A stretch of DNA of 64,000 nucleotides from Trogon surrucura (taxonomy: Eukaryota; Chordata; Aves; Trogoniformes; Trogonidae): assembly GCA_020746105.1 (NCBI GenBank), contig CM036618.1, positions 19,275,001 to 19,339,000 of the forward strand, in the 5' to 3' direction. Below, one piece after another: positions 13,945 to 25,959 of this stretch. Each line of letters begins with the position of its first letter. Within the stretch, counting starts at the first letter, position 1. A program made the translations under genes and the position numbers. A model generated the notes under the pieces. That model ran no database searches and was not told the origin of the DNA. It saw nothing but the letters and a program-made list of their open reading frames with translations.

Positions 13945-14145
13945 TCCTGGTTTGAGATAAACAGAAGCAATTCTGTTCAGTGATTTTACTTTTCAGCTCA
14001 GTATCCTCTGAGAGACTGCAGTTCTCTAATTCATAACACCCCAGAAGTCAAAGGCCCCCATTCAGCCTGGCTGCCCCTACAGCTGACAGCAAACAGTTCT
14101 CCAAGAAGGTTCTGAAAAAACTCTTTCCTGTCACACAGTATTGCT
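13945..14145 (+). mobile_element. LTR-like fragment (avian ERVL style)
   Basis: Starts with TGTCCTGGTTTGAGATAAAC, resembling the start of many avian ERVL long terminal repeats. It continues with blocks I associate with them (CAGTATCCTCTGAG, AACACCCCAGAAGTCAAAGG). The right boundary is not visible. Recognition is from memory, without alignment. Confidence 0.4.
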
Positions 14146-16938
14146 CCCTCATCTACAGACACATGAAGTCCTGACACATTAAGAGTTCACACACTTTTAA
14201 GATGTACCATCAGGTGCCCAGTGCTCTTGCCTGTTTTGAGACAAACTGCCCTAAAGCTACTCTCTTTGCATTTGTGTGCTTTGCATATGTGGTACTTCCC
14301 CTGAATAGATGACACCTGCCAAAGCAGAGGAAAATCACTATGTTTATATTACTCTTTTCTGAGGAACTCCATCGTGTTTTATTTGACAGTTCTATTATAT
14401 TACTTAACTGTTAACATCCATGGGAAATGTCAACATTCAGGAATAGCAAGCATTTTTGGAAATAATTTATGCAAAGCATCCCTACTTGAAAATATCCTCA
14501 TTTCCTTGTTTCAGTGTACTGAATGGCTGCTGAGTAGGAAGAAAAAAAAAAAGAAACAATTATTATTATGAAAGGTAATCGTTGTTTTAGAGAAACACGA
14601 GAACAGTATATTTATAAAAGAAGTTCTCTGGCAAACAAGGGAATCTTTTTTGATCCCTGCAGACTTCTTATCACCGTATGTATGTATTCATTTTAAATGG
14701 CAGAAACCACCTCAGTTAAAGAGAACATCAGCACTTAGATTCCTTAAGCATATAATGATGCAATCACAGAAGATACTGTTATCATGAAGCTCTCTTGAGC
14801 ATTTATAAATGCATCAAAATACAATGTGCTTATATCTGATGCTTCCCTTAAGTTTCATTGACTATAAAGGTACAATTATTTTTTTTTTGAAGACATTAAT
14901 TTCCTCTCTTTCATACCAAACTCCCAATACTGTGAATTCTTAAAAACCTCAATTCCCATGTTAAGGGAATCATATGAATGCTACTTTGGCATTGAGATGA
15001 CAGTGGATTTTTTCATGTTAGTCGAGGTGCCTTTGATGGGATGTGCATATTCACACTTTGGTTTACCCTGGCACTCCTTAAGTTGTAATTTTAGTAGCAC
15101 TCTGTCCAGGGTAGCACACAAACTGGCTTGTTATGTTTATTGGGACTGGAGTGGGTGGGTGGTTTGTTGTGTTGTTTTGGGGTTTTTTTCCAAAAAAATT
15201 AACACCATATTCACCCTTCTTCCACAACTCAAGATCAGAATTAATTGATATCATGAGAAATACACAGGTATTTGAAAAAAAAGAATGGTTCGGTCTCAAG
15301 AGGTGAGAAATGAAGCTGTATGAGAAAAGATACTAAGGTGACAGGAAAAGGCAGAGAGCGCCTGGATGACCTTGCTGCCCTCCCAGCAGTCCCTTCTGAA
15401 GCTGCCACTAGCAGCAGCATTGCCTGCCAGAAAAAACAGTACATCGCTATTATTAGCACCATGAGGGGACATGATGGTTTGACTATTCCTTTTATTGGCA
15501 TCTGTGTTGAATCATCCCATCCAAAACCAGAAATTCCCATTAATAAAAGTAACAAGGACAGGCCTGCATTGATCTGGAGACCAGTACAACAAAATCGTGG
15601 AGGAAAATAAAACCAAAGGAAAAGAAACCCCCCCAAAACCTCACACAGACCTTTCAGACAATAGAAAACTAAACAGTAATCTTCCCAAAAAAAGAGCAGC
15701 CCCTGAAAACAGTTTTACCTGGAAGCATAATAAAGCTTCATAGCAGTTGTCTAAATTGAAAAGTAGGGAACACAGCCATAAACATTATATTTGATTCAAA
15801 TCTGTGAACTTCAGCTGTTTAAGGAGCTAATGGAAACATGAAGTGACTGGTGAAAATATTTAGCACTAAATGACAGTTTCCTAAAAACACCATCACACTG
15901 TGGATTTATGTCGTCTAAGGATTTGTCATAACTTGATTATAAGCTAAATATCTAATGTGAACTGAAGCTAGAACTATACTGCTGCTCCCTCTGAAGTAAG
16001 ACCTTTCAAAGACAAGGTCAACCTGGAACAAAAGATGAAACAAGTGGGTTATTACCCTACTAATGTGTCTTTGCAGATGCAAAGAAGACTTAAAACAAGC
16101 AAGAACTATGCGTTTCACCCTCAATAACACTAATTGGTAAAATATTTGAGAATCAATTGTCAGACATAAATCCATGCAAAGCTAATGGTCAATACTGCTG
16201 CTTCAGTGGGTCATCACACCATGGAAAAAACAGAGATAAATAAGAGATATTTCATATCCTGAACACCACTACAGGTGATGCCCAAAGGCAGCAATTTGAT
16301 GCCAGCCAAGCTCTAGAAAGTAGTGGAGGTGAGAAACTGCAGCAGAGAGGACGAACTCGCACTCTGGAGCCGCACAGATCCGAGGCACAGGGCACAACGG
16401 AACAGAAAGACCAAAGCCAACAACAGCAAGGAGAGGTGTTGGGGTCAGGAGCATCGTTTAGTGCAAGCCTCACACAGAGCAAACACTCCTAGCATAACGT
16501 TTCCAAAGCTGAGGACTGACACATCACAAGATAATGAAAAACAAACTAGTTTGGAGCATCAAGATAATCTTATACTCTGCAGGTGAGTACAAACAGATAA
16601 AAATCCACAAACTTTTAACTGTTTAACCGTCAGAGCTGCAGATGAGATCATACACGCTGCATCCTTAGGAAGCTGTTGGCATCAACATGTGTAGCAACTA
16701 CAAAGTTCACAACCATGTTGTGCTTAACTGCCTTTACAGATTTCACCTCTCAGTGATCAATACTAAGAGCAGCCTGGTCTATTTTACCTGCAGCTTACCT
16801 GAGGCACAAAGCTTTGACCTCACCCGGGTCTTCAGAGCACACCAGAGCTCAGCAGGTTCCAAACCCGGTCCTGAATATCAGTTAAGGCCAAACCTCAAGA
16901 TGCAACAGGCACCAACAGCTCATGTGAGCTGGCACATG
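14146..16938. other. Gene-free, probably intronic sequence
   Basis: Nothing recognised except short A-, T- and GT-rich low-complexity runs, for example near 14540, 14880 and 15160-15200. Confidence 0.5.
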
Positions 16939-17118
16939 CATCCTGCAGCTCAGTGGATTGAGCGTGGTATTTGAAACACCAAAGGTCACGGGTTCGATTC
17001 CCCTTCGGTTCTCAAGTGTTGCCTGACCTAGTCGAGAGGTGGCGTCCCTGCCCACAACATGGAGGCTGAATTAAAATGATCTCTAAGGTCCCTTCCAGCC
17101 TAGGCCATTCTATGATCA
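16939..17118 (+). mobile_element. tRNA-derived SINE with CR1-like 3' tail
   Basis: The head carries RNA polymerase III promoter boxes: AGCTCAGTGGATTGAGCG (A box) at about 16947 and GGTTCGATTCC (B box) at 16991-17001, 44 bases apart as in a tRNA. It most resembles tRNA-Ile(AAT): GAGCGTGGT...CACGGGTTCGAT. The tail GAGAGGTGGCGTCCCTGCCC ... AGGTCCCTTCCAGCC ... ATTCTATGAT is CR1 3' end, which would recruit CR1 reverse transcriptase. It resembles passerine tRNA-Ile/CR1 SINEs, but the tail differs from the form I know. Confidence 0.75.
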
Positions 17119-17255
17119 TGGCTCTCCCACCTCTCCCAGATTTCCAGCTGCAGCTAGTGAAACCTAGTGGATGTCATCACTACATATAAGGAAGAGGTCT
17201 GGGGTGGTTTTTTTTGTTTGGTTGTTTTTTTGAGGTTTTTTTGTTTGTTTGTTTT

Positions 17256-17447
17256 TACAATACGGGTGGTGAAGCACTGGAATGAGTCGCTGAAAGAGGT
17301 AGTATAAAACTCACCTCTGGAAGCATTCAAGGTCAGGACTCTAAGCAACCTGGTCTAGTTAAAGATGCCTCTGCTCACTGCAAGGGAAGGTGGACTAGAT
17401 GACATCTAAGGGTGCCTTCCAACCCAAACCATTCTATTATTCTCTGA
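17256..17447 (+). mobile_element. CR1 3' fragment
   Basis: GGGTGGTGAAGCACTGGAAT ... AGCAACCTGGTCTAG ... CCTTCCAACCCAAACCATTC ... is the terminal about 190 bp of a CR1. A T/G-rich low-complexity tract precedes it. Confidence 0.8.
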
Positions 17448-17651
17448 TCTTTGCCAGAAAGCTACACACAAACACACACCTTTAGAAAATTATTGACACA
17501 AGCAAAACCTAGTAATTAAAGTAGATAGAAATGTCATCTGCAAACCTTTCAAAATCCAAGATGTCAACAAATATCAAAAGCACAAAGAGCATCAAGAAAA
17601 AATTTGGAAAGCTTCAATAAAAGTTGTGGTTGATTGGTTTGTTTATTTAAA

Positions 17652-18195
17652 TATAGAATCATAGAATGGTTTGGCTTGGAAGGGACCTTAAATATTATCT
17701 AGTTTCCAACCCCACTGCAGTAGGCAGAGACACCTTCCACTAGACCAGGTTGCTCAGAGCCCCATCCAACCTGGTCTTGAACAATTCCAGGGAGAGGGCA
17801 TCCACAACTTCTCTGAGCAACCTGTTCCAATGTTTCACCAGCCTAATATCTAATCTAAATCTACTCTCTTCCAGTCTGAAAAAGTTATCCCTTGTCTTAT
17901 CACTACACTCCCTGATAAAGAGCCTTCTCTTCTCCAGGATGAACAGCCCCAGCTCTCTCGGCCTGTCCTCATAAGAGAGGTGCTCCAACCCCCTCATTAT
18001 CTTTGTGCCCCTCCTTTGGACAAGTTCCAACAGATCTATGTTGTTTTTATGTTGGAAGCCCTAGAGCCAAACACATGCTGTGGAAGGGGTCTCACAAGAG
18101 CAGAGTAGAGGAGGAGAATCATCTCCCTTAACCTGCTGGCCACACTTTTACTGTGGCCCAGGATGCGACTGGCTTTCTGGGCTGTAAGATAGGGA
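17652..18195 (-). mobile_element. CR1 fragment, minus strand
   Basis: The 3' end ATAGAATCATAGAATGG lies at the left edge. On the minus strand, broken frames encode SALVRPLPQH, ELVQRRGTKIMRGLEHLSYE and KHWNRLLREVVDALSLE. It is 5'-truncated, with at least one frameshift near 18033. Confidence 0.87.
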
Positions 18196-19845
18196 CTACC
18201 TCTCCACAAATTTAACAAATCTTACATGTATCCTCAGCATGTACATTTGGTCAGCACGTTTTCCACAAAAATAAGGGCAGTACACATCAAAGGTAAAAGT
18301 AGTTCATACTTAATCTAAAGAAAGTGTGCGTAGGTGTTTTCTCCTCTAGGCTCCAAATGCATGACAAGAAAATATATAATATACAAAGGAAGATGATAGT
18401 GCATTAATCAAATCAGCATGAAGAAACAAACAGAAGAGCATAAGATGTGTTCAACAGATAAGACTGCTCAAAAGTGATCAGCTAATTGAAAGGCTCACAC
18501 GGGCTATGTTTACACAAAACAAATAGAGATGAGAAATATGGAAATAAGACAATCATTTCGGTTTGTGTCCTATCAAATAACATCCTCCATTCAGGAAGCA
18601 ATCTTCATAAAAAACAGCTGCAAGAATCCTAAAAGTTTCTGGATGTCCTAAGAATTACTATTACAAGATAAAATTAATAAAGGAAAAAGAGAGTTAAAAT
18701 AATTATTTTTAGCAAAAGGAAATTCGCCTAACCAGAGCATTATTGTAATATACATAGAACAGTATTAGAATATTATGTTTAAGAAAAACAAACAACAAAG
18801 AGCCTTTCTTTTTCATCATGCACTTTCTGCAGTATTATAAAGCTATCTGGGGCTGAAAACTTGCTCTTCCTCCATATTCAGAACTGCTACAGAAATATCC
18901 GAAGAGGAAGCAGCAGTCTAATTTGAGATAGGGTCAAAAAATAGGAGCACAGCATAAGTTGATTTGTAGGCAACAAAGCCAGTAAAATCCAGTTTCCTAG
19001 GAATGTGTGTCAGAGTTGTAGGAAGAGTTCAGACTGCAATTTTTCCTTTAGCAGGCATCTTTCAATCTGCACCAGCTGCCTACTGTCAGAAAACTTGCAG
19101 GTTCATTGAAGATAAGCTTCTCTCACAAACACAACTGAAATGGGTCAAAAGGTTGAAGAGTTATCAAGAACAAGAGCAAGAACTAGACATTCATAGACAG
19201 CTGTACATAATCTCTATTTTCTCAGAAAACCAGACTAAAAATATATGCACACTGAGCGCAAATAACTTGGGTCTTGAGTTTGCAGTCTGTTACAATATCA
19301 CACTGGAGACTTAAGCCTGACCACACAAGTCACAGAGCATCTCTCTCATTCTCTCGGGAGGTATTCCTTAATACAGGAGTAGACAGATGAGGGGGAAAAT
19401 GTTTCCTTAAGTAGTAACTGAAGGATCAGAGTTCATTTTCCTTCTAAGAGGACAAAACCATTGTTTGAAGCATCAAGTGCAGAAAAACATAACTGCCTTA
19501 AGCAATATGGCATCATCCCTTCTGTTGTCCCAGGGAGGAGGCATCTGGGCAGGGAGTAGTCTCTACACACACACAGCTACCCCTGTGTGGCCATTATGGG
19601 TGGGCACTGTTGCCTGAAAAATGAGTGCAAATCCCTCCTGGGAGGGCCTGATGTCATGTAACACCCCTGAGTACCTTGTAACAGCTGGGCATTTCCCAAA
19701 AGTTCTGCAAGCAAAAACACCTGGCCACACTGCATGTGGAGCTTCAGCAGTCATCTAGCAAGCTCATCTGGCAAGAAGAAAAGGACTGATTTGCCACAAA
19801 GATCCTTTTAAATACTAGAAAAAGGGAAATAGTCTCAGGTTCCTC
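18196..19845. other. Gene-free, probably intronic sequence
   Basis: AT-rich, with no gene or repeat recognised. Confidence 0.5.
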
Positions 19846-19848
19846 AAA

Positions 19849-20043
19849 GAATCATAGAATAGTTTGGGTTGAAAGGGGACCTTTAAAGATCATCTACTCC
19901 AAACCCCCTGCCATTGGGAGCGTTCACAGTGTGGCTGGATGGCACTTTGGACAACCTGATCTAGTGAAAGGCATCCTTGTCCATGGCAGGAGAGTTGAGC
20001 TTTGAAGGTCCCTTTCAACCCAAACAATTCTGTAATTCTATGA
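19849..20043. mobile_element. Two CR1 3' ends in inverted orientation
   Basis: The left part (AATCATAGAATAGTTTGGGT ... AAGATCATC) is a minus-strand CR1 3' end. The right part (GATGGCACTTTGGACAACCTG ... GTCCCTTTCAACCCAAAC ... ATTCTATGAT) is a plus-strand CR1 3' end. They face away from each other, so the outer about 45 bp on each side form an imperfect inverted repeat. Confidence 0.75.
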
Positions 20044-23000
20044 TCAGTGATCACGTGGCTTCCTACCCATTTCTGCTACTCTACCAGGAACAGGCTACAC
20101 AGATCTGCCACAGAACATGAATATCAACTACCTACAACAGGAAAAGGCTACACCAAGTCTGCTTTGTTCAACAAAATGAAAGCTTCATTATCAGCATACC
20201 CCAAATCTGGGGAGGATGCTCAAGGGCAATGTGCTGAGAAAAGGAAAGACACCCTAAGTCATAATAACAAATGCTTCAGGAAAGCCAGTGGGGGTGGGAC
20301 AGCATGCAAACACTTTTGACAATTCTGCCCTTTACTATTGTTTAGAGAAATTCAAGAGTAAAAAAAAATTACAAATACATATAACTTATAAAACATTCTA
20401 CATAACGTTTTATTTATTCACACACGTGTAACTATATTTAAAAGGAGATTAATATCTGCAAGATTAAGAATTCCACACATGGATCCTCACCAGGAGGAAG
20501 CAGACTGTCTGGTGAACAGCAATAGCAGAAATAATAAGTGTAGGAAGAAGCTGATCACGTAACAGATTGTAGTGGGCCAGTAATGGATTCTTGCTTTAAT
20601 ATGTTTTCCTAAATTCATCTTCATATTCTTCACTAGCTAAATATAAGAATCTTCCACAAGGGCTGGATGTGCACAGCAGTTGTCAGGTATTATCCAGTAC
20701 TTATACTGTGTATGACCTATTTACTAGAGGCTGGAGTGGAGATGAAGACAGATCAGCTAAAACTTTCTCCAAGAACCACAGTGATAGCTTTCACAGATCA
20801 TAGTGGAGTTTCAGGATAACAGGAAATAACCCAAATACTCCAGAAACAGAAGAGTCAGTAAAAATAGTCAAGAGTAAATATAAAGATTCCAAAAATTTGG
20901 AACCATCTTCTCACAAGCAAAGTAGTGATCAGTGCAAACAAAGTTGAGCATTTGTGTGTAGGGGGAAAAAAAAAAAAAAAACCTAAAAAATGTCTGAACC
21001 CGATAAGTTAGAATCTGTTCTTTTCCAGGCAACCTGCAAGACCCTTCTTTGCTCCCAAGTATTTCAGATGATCCTTTGAATACCATATGTTAGGAAAAGG
21101 TTAAAAGTAAGCTTTAGTCCATTTCTTCAATCATCAATCATTTTCTATCAATACAAATAGGATGTAGTTGCAGTAAACTGTCATAGCGATACTTGGAGGA
21201 TAACAGCAAAGTATTTTAAAGCAACAAGCTACCACTCACTTGCTATCCTTTGGAAGAAAATATGGAAATGACGCTTTAAGAAGGAAAATACCTTGTCATG
21301 CCAAGACAAGAACCATCAAAACTGGAACCAAAACTAAATATTTTCTTTTTTTCCTCAAGTAAATAAAACTACCAGACACATTAGTTCACTTTCTCTGTTC
21401 CTCATTTTCTTCAGCCTTTGTGAGAAAGGACACTTAATGGTGTCACCACCATAAATGGCACCATCAGCAAACAATTAAGCTATTTGAAAACCCATTTTGT
21501 ACTAGCACTGCCAGCTCCAGTATTCACTGACTGCATATGCAAAAAAAAAAAAAAGGCTGTAAGTATTTCTGATAGTTTGATTATGAAACAGAAAAATCAT
21601 CCCCATCACTTTGCAGCAGGCACCCAGAGAAGCAAGTGTATTTTCAACAGCTCCTCCCAGCCATCAGAAGCACAAAATAGAAATTATCATTATGATACTT
21701 TTGTCTCATCTCCTTCAAAAGGTCAGGGAGAGATGAATATTATGAGCTCATTTCTGCAAAGCAGAATAGAAAACGACCCTGTCCTATAAAAAGAACTGCT
21801 GACCACAGCCCAAGTTAGACACAGCAGAATTGCCAAACCATTCAAACTGAGTGGTGGGTTAGTTTGTAATTGTTTTTCATTTCCTTTCTGTAACTTGAGA
21901 TACAAAAAGGAATACATTTAAAAGCAAATCTCCTAATCAAGCCATAAACTACTAACTCAACTGCCTAACTACTACTACTCCTCCTCCACAGGAAACAGTG
22001 AAAAAATAACAGATTCTGAATCTCTTGCTCTATCAGGTCTCTCTGAGAGAAAAGATCTATGCACACAGACCAAGCTGCAGGATGATCAGAGTTGTTAATT
22101 TCCCCTGAATCAGCACTGGGAGGGCAAACAACAGTTTTCTGCCAGCCTATGAGAGCATTCTTGTAAATACAGCAGATACACTGAAGCCATTCATACCCCC
22201 GGTATGGCACTGCAGCCAATACTCATGGTTAAGACAGCAGCCTTGTCCTTTGGCTTAACTAAAAGGAAAGTTGTCAGAAGTTATTTAAAAAAAAAAAAAC
22301 AAAAAAAAAACACCACCACCACAAAAAAAAAACCACAGAAAGTGACACGGACTTTGAATGCAGTACTAGAAGAGACATTAAAACCAAAGGAGTTAAGCAA
22401 ATATATAGCCTCTTTTTCCCAAAAATTATTTCCTTGAAATATTGAAATATGAGAAATACAGATTGAAAGCGAAGGTAACATAACATTGTGATTCAAGGGA
22501 AAAAAAATCTACAATAACTGTTCACAGATGATAAACACATTATTTGATCTCCTATAACAGGAATCAGAGCAATTTAAAAAGGAGGGGAAATCAACCCTTT
22601 GTTTTATCTAAAGAATGGCTCACTCAAAGTAGTTATATCAGACTGAAACATCCGCTATTGTAATCTTATTTCAATCACAGAAGGTTTCTCCCTCTCATGA
22701 ACAATATACAGGTTGCGCAAGGGGATAATGAGACATGATGGCCAGGGAAAGGAGGGGTAAAGGAATAAAACCTCATCGCAGGGGGGGAACACACCACCAA
22801 AACCTGTCTTTTCAAGTAGCTTTTAAGCAAAAGCAAAGATTTTCTCGACCACTACCACTACTTTTTTTTTTCTTGCTTGATATTTCTTCTGTTGTGTATT
22901 TAACAAACATCAAGTCAGGTCACTTTGACTGATGCCCAAATATTACCAGAGGACAGTCATTTAAATTCTCCCACACCATGACGTCCCATCCACGTATAAA

Positions 23001-23899
23001 CAACATAGTTTCTTTAAAAGCACAAATCAGCCCCTCGGCACTCCATATCCTCACACACTCCTCTCTTCCCTCCCGATCACTATATCTCATGTCTATAAGA
23101 GAAGCACACACAAACGAGCAGGAAAGACAAGCTACCAGGAGTTGAAATTACCGATGGAACCTCCCCAGGAGCACTCTGCCCAAGAACATTGTAACTTCAG
23201 CTGAAGCCACTCCCGGGTCTGCACTGATAAGCTAATGTGAAATGAAGCAATTCATTTCACAATGTAAACAGTTGTTTAGCTACACGAACAATGTAAACAA
23301 ATGGATCTGTTTATAAATCTTCATTCGTGCCTGTTGTAGAAAAGAGAATATTATGTTCCGAGGCAGAACTAACAGTATTTCCAAGAACACGGTGGAAATT
23401 CAAACAGCTTGGACCTTCTTCCACCAGCCTGCCCCACTGATATTCCCTGTTCCAGCTCAAAATCAGAGTGATATAGGGCCTGATTTTTCAGGAAAAAGAT
23501 ACCCTTGATTTAAAAGGACATTGGGGATCGAGGGGGAGGGGAAGGGGGGGGAACCGCCTCATTATCGTGCATACGGTTTCTTCCAACACCTCAGGAAAGT
23601 CAGCGGTAGCATCTCTTCATCATAATGAGAGAACAAAAAAGAAAAAGTACAAGCACTAAAAAAAGGGGTCCTGCTCCTACTTTTCCATCCCTACAACCCA
23701 AACAATCCACTTTCTCCCCGAACCACCCGCTTCCCTTGGATCTGAGAGCATCGGCTGTGGCTGCTCAAACCACCCCCACCCCCGCCTCATTTATCAGCTT
23801 CCACCCCCTGGAAGAGAGGCTGCTGCCACTCGGAAGCCACGAACTGTTTCAAGAAGGTCCAGCTCATTGACGGAAATCGCGCACAACAGAAAACGTGGA
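20044..23899. other. Gene-free sequence upstream of the CpG island
   Basis: No gene supported. It contains A-rich runs (about 20969-20985, 21541-21554 and 22285-22332) and no recognised transposon. It is downstream of the minus-strand island promoter and so probably intronic. Confidence 0.5.
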
Positions 23900-24164
23900 T
23901 CGAAACAACCCTTTTTTTTTTTTTTTTTAAATGACAGTGCCCCCGCCAGCATCACCCTTTCTTGCGGCGGCGGCTGGGATCCTCGCACACCCGTCACGGC
24001 CAGGCACCGCTCCCGCGGCGGAGCGCACACACGCACCCCCCCATCCCGCCTCGCACAGACACATCACCTCGCCGGCGAAGCGGCATCCACCGGGCCGGCT
24101 ACCAGGAGCCGCACCCCCAGCCCCCTGGCGCGGAGACCCCACCGGCGGCACAAAAACAACGCCG

Positions 24165-24206
24165 CCGGTGCCCTGCCGGCGCCCCCCGGTGCCCTGCCGG
24201 CGCCCC
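24165..24206. repeat. 21-bp tandem duplication in the CpG island
   Basis: CCGGTGCCCTGCCGGCGCCCC occurs twice back to back (24165-24185 and 24186-24206) and is followed by a partial third CCGG. Confidence 0.85.
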
Positions 24207-24423
24207 CCGGGGAGGCCCGCAGCCCGCGGACGGGTACGTGCGCCCGGCGCCGGGAGCGCTTTACGTAAGGGGATGAGGGGCCTCCCGCGGCGCCCTCCCC
24301 ACCTCAAGCTGTCCCACCGCCGCGGCGGGGAGCCGGGGAACCCCCCTGCGCACCCCCACACCCCCTTCCCGGGGCTATCCCCGCCTCCCTGCCGCACCCC
24401 TCTCGCCGCCCAGGACACCTTAC

Positions 24424-24700
24424 CCTGCCCGCTCCAGCTTCTGCCGACAACGGGGCAGCCCGCAGAAGGTGCGCGGCGCCCCGCGCTATCCCGCGGAGGA
24501 GCGGCGGCAGGGCGCCGGCATGATCTCCACATCCACCCCCCGCGGACACCGTCAGCCGCGGAGCCGCCGGAGTGTGCGCGGCGCTGGCCGCCGCTCCCGG
24601 GCTTTTCTCCGGCGGGGGAGGAGGAGGAGGGTGGGGTGAAGGCGGGCAGGGGCGGGCGCGCCCGCAGCGAGGCAGGCGCCATTAACCGCCGCGCTGCCGC
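24424..24700 (-). other. Candidate noncoding first exon of the island gene (RNF144A?)
   Basis: On the minus strand, CAGG followed by GTAAGG at 24423 is the best splice donor in the island. A transcript starting in the densest GC core near 24.7 kb would use it. Start and donor are both inferred; GAG/GTGATG and GAG/GTGGGG elsewhere in the island are weaker alternatives. Confidence 0.3.
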
Positions 24701-24990
24701 CGCCGTCCGCTTTGAAGCGGCCGCCGCGCCGGGCACAGCGGCGCCCCCTGGCGGTAGCGGCGGCGGGAGGCTGCTCTCGGCCCGGCGGGCGCGGGGATCC
24801 CGGGATTTCCCGGTTGGCAACGCCGGGCGTGTTCCCTGCGCCGGCAGCGGCCTCCCTGGGCGTGCCGGTTTTCCCACGTTTGGGTTTTTTTTTAATTTAT
24901 TTACTTTAAATATATTTTAAGGAATAGCATCTCGGGTTGCCCCGGTGTGACGCACACCCCCCCCTCCCCCGGCCCGGCTGTGGTGCAGCG

Positions 24991-25959
24991 GCGGTAGAGA
25001 AACAATGGGGGATTGATGATTTTACAAAGGAAGGCAGAAGAGTTTGCCTTGCTGGCAGGGAGAGGAAGAAGGGAGAGCGTTAAGGAAACCGTGATGGGTA
25101 TGTTTAGCAAAAACAGCTGCTTTCCTGTTGCTGTTTTAGGTATGGAGCTGCGATCGGCTTTCCTCCGTAAGACACAAAAGGAAAAACGCCGAGCTGGGGA
25201 GATGAAGAAGAGCTGTCTGGTTCATTTACTAAAAGACAGTTTAAGCCCTTGGTGAAGCTGTGGCAGGGGTGACACAACACAGCAGTCCCTGGGGACCACC
25301 TGGCGAGGTGCTGGAGTTGGGGGAGGTGGAGAGCGTGTGGCTGCAGCTCCGCTCCTGGGCATCTTCACTCCGCTAGAATATGCAGGGGAAAAAACAACAA
25401 ACAAACAAACAAAACCCCACCCCAAAACAAACTGGCAAAGGCAAGGGGGGAACCCAAAAAGCTAAGCCTCTCATAAGCCACAACCAGTTGCTCTGAAAAG
25501 CTCATGTTCAGGTTGTCCAGCACACGAGCTTGTGCTGCAGCCTGAAGACAGGAGGTGAGCTTGAGAAGCCATTTGTCTTTTCTCCCCTAAATTGACTACT
25601 TTTTCTCTCTCATTTGCCGTAAAAGAAGAGAGTCTTTTCTTCTCCTCAGATATTTGTGGATAGCTGCCTCTCTCGTAACCGCTGTCATCTGAATAGCACA
25701 AGGTATTTTAGCTGTCTTCCCCGCCAGTAAGGCCCCGTCCACTCAAGCTCAAAATAAATGGTTTTCATCACAAGGAAAATCACGGCTATTGTTCTCCATT
25801 TCGGCCTAGATGCTGCCCTTGGCACAGTGCAAGCAGCCCCCTGTGCTACATACAGACTGCAACATGAATTACAGGTCTCTTATGAATGCAGTCAGACATG
25901 TGGCTAGTAGGGTTCTGGGTCATATTTGTGAAAAAAAAAAAAGAAATTACAGGCAAACT
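24991..25959. other. Spacer between the CpG island and the RSAD2 3' end
   Basis: No gene seen. An (AAAC)n-type low-complexity tract lies at about 25384-25430. Confidence 0.5.

Larger units (their letters stand above)
23900..24990 (-). promoter_or_regulatory. CpG island promoter, probably of RNF144A
   Basis: The strongest CpG island in the window, about 1 kb and abruptly bounded by AT-rich sequence at 23930 and 24880, with a smaller GC patch to 24990. In mammals the order is CMPK2, RSAD2, RNF144A with the last two co-directional, so a minus-strand RNF144A promoter is expected here. No RNF144A coding exon is in the window, so the name rests on synteny. Frames of about 320 codons on both strands are GC-island artefacts. 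Confidence 0.5.

Noticed and set aside
16947-17010. Functional tRNA-Ile gene
   Set aside because: A and B boxes are present, but the acceptor stem does not pair and a CR1 tail follows, so it is a SINE head.
1-24400. Coding exons of RNF144A (RING-IBR-RING)
   Set aside because: I looked on the minus strand for Cys-rich RING segments and found none. Only the promoter and intron are inferred here.
23927-24920. Frames of 316 and 329 codons on opposite strands in the CpG island
   Set aside because: Both are Pro/Arg/Gly/Ala-rich with no domain. Stop codons are simply rare in such GC-rich DNA.
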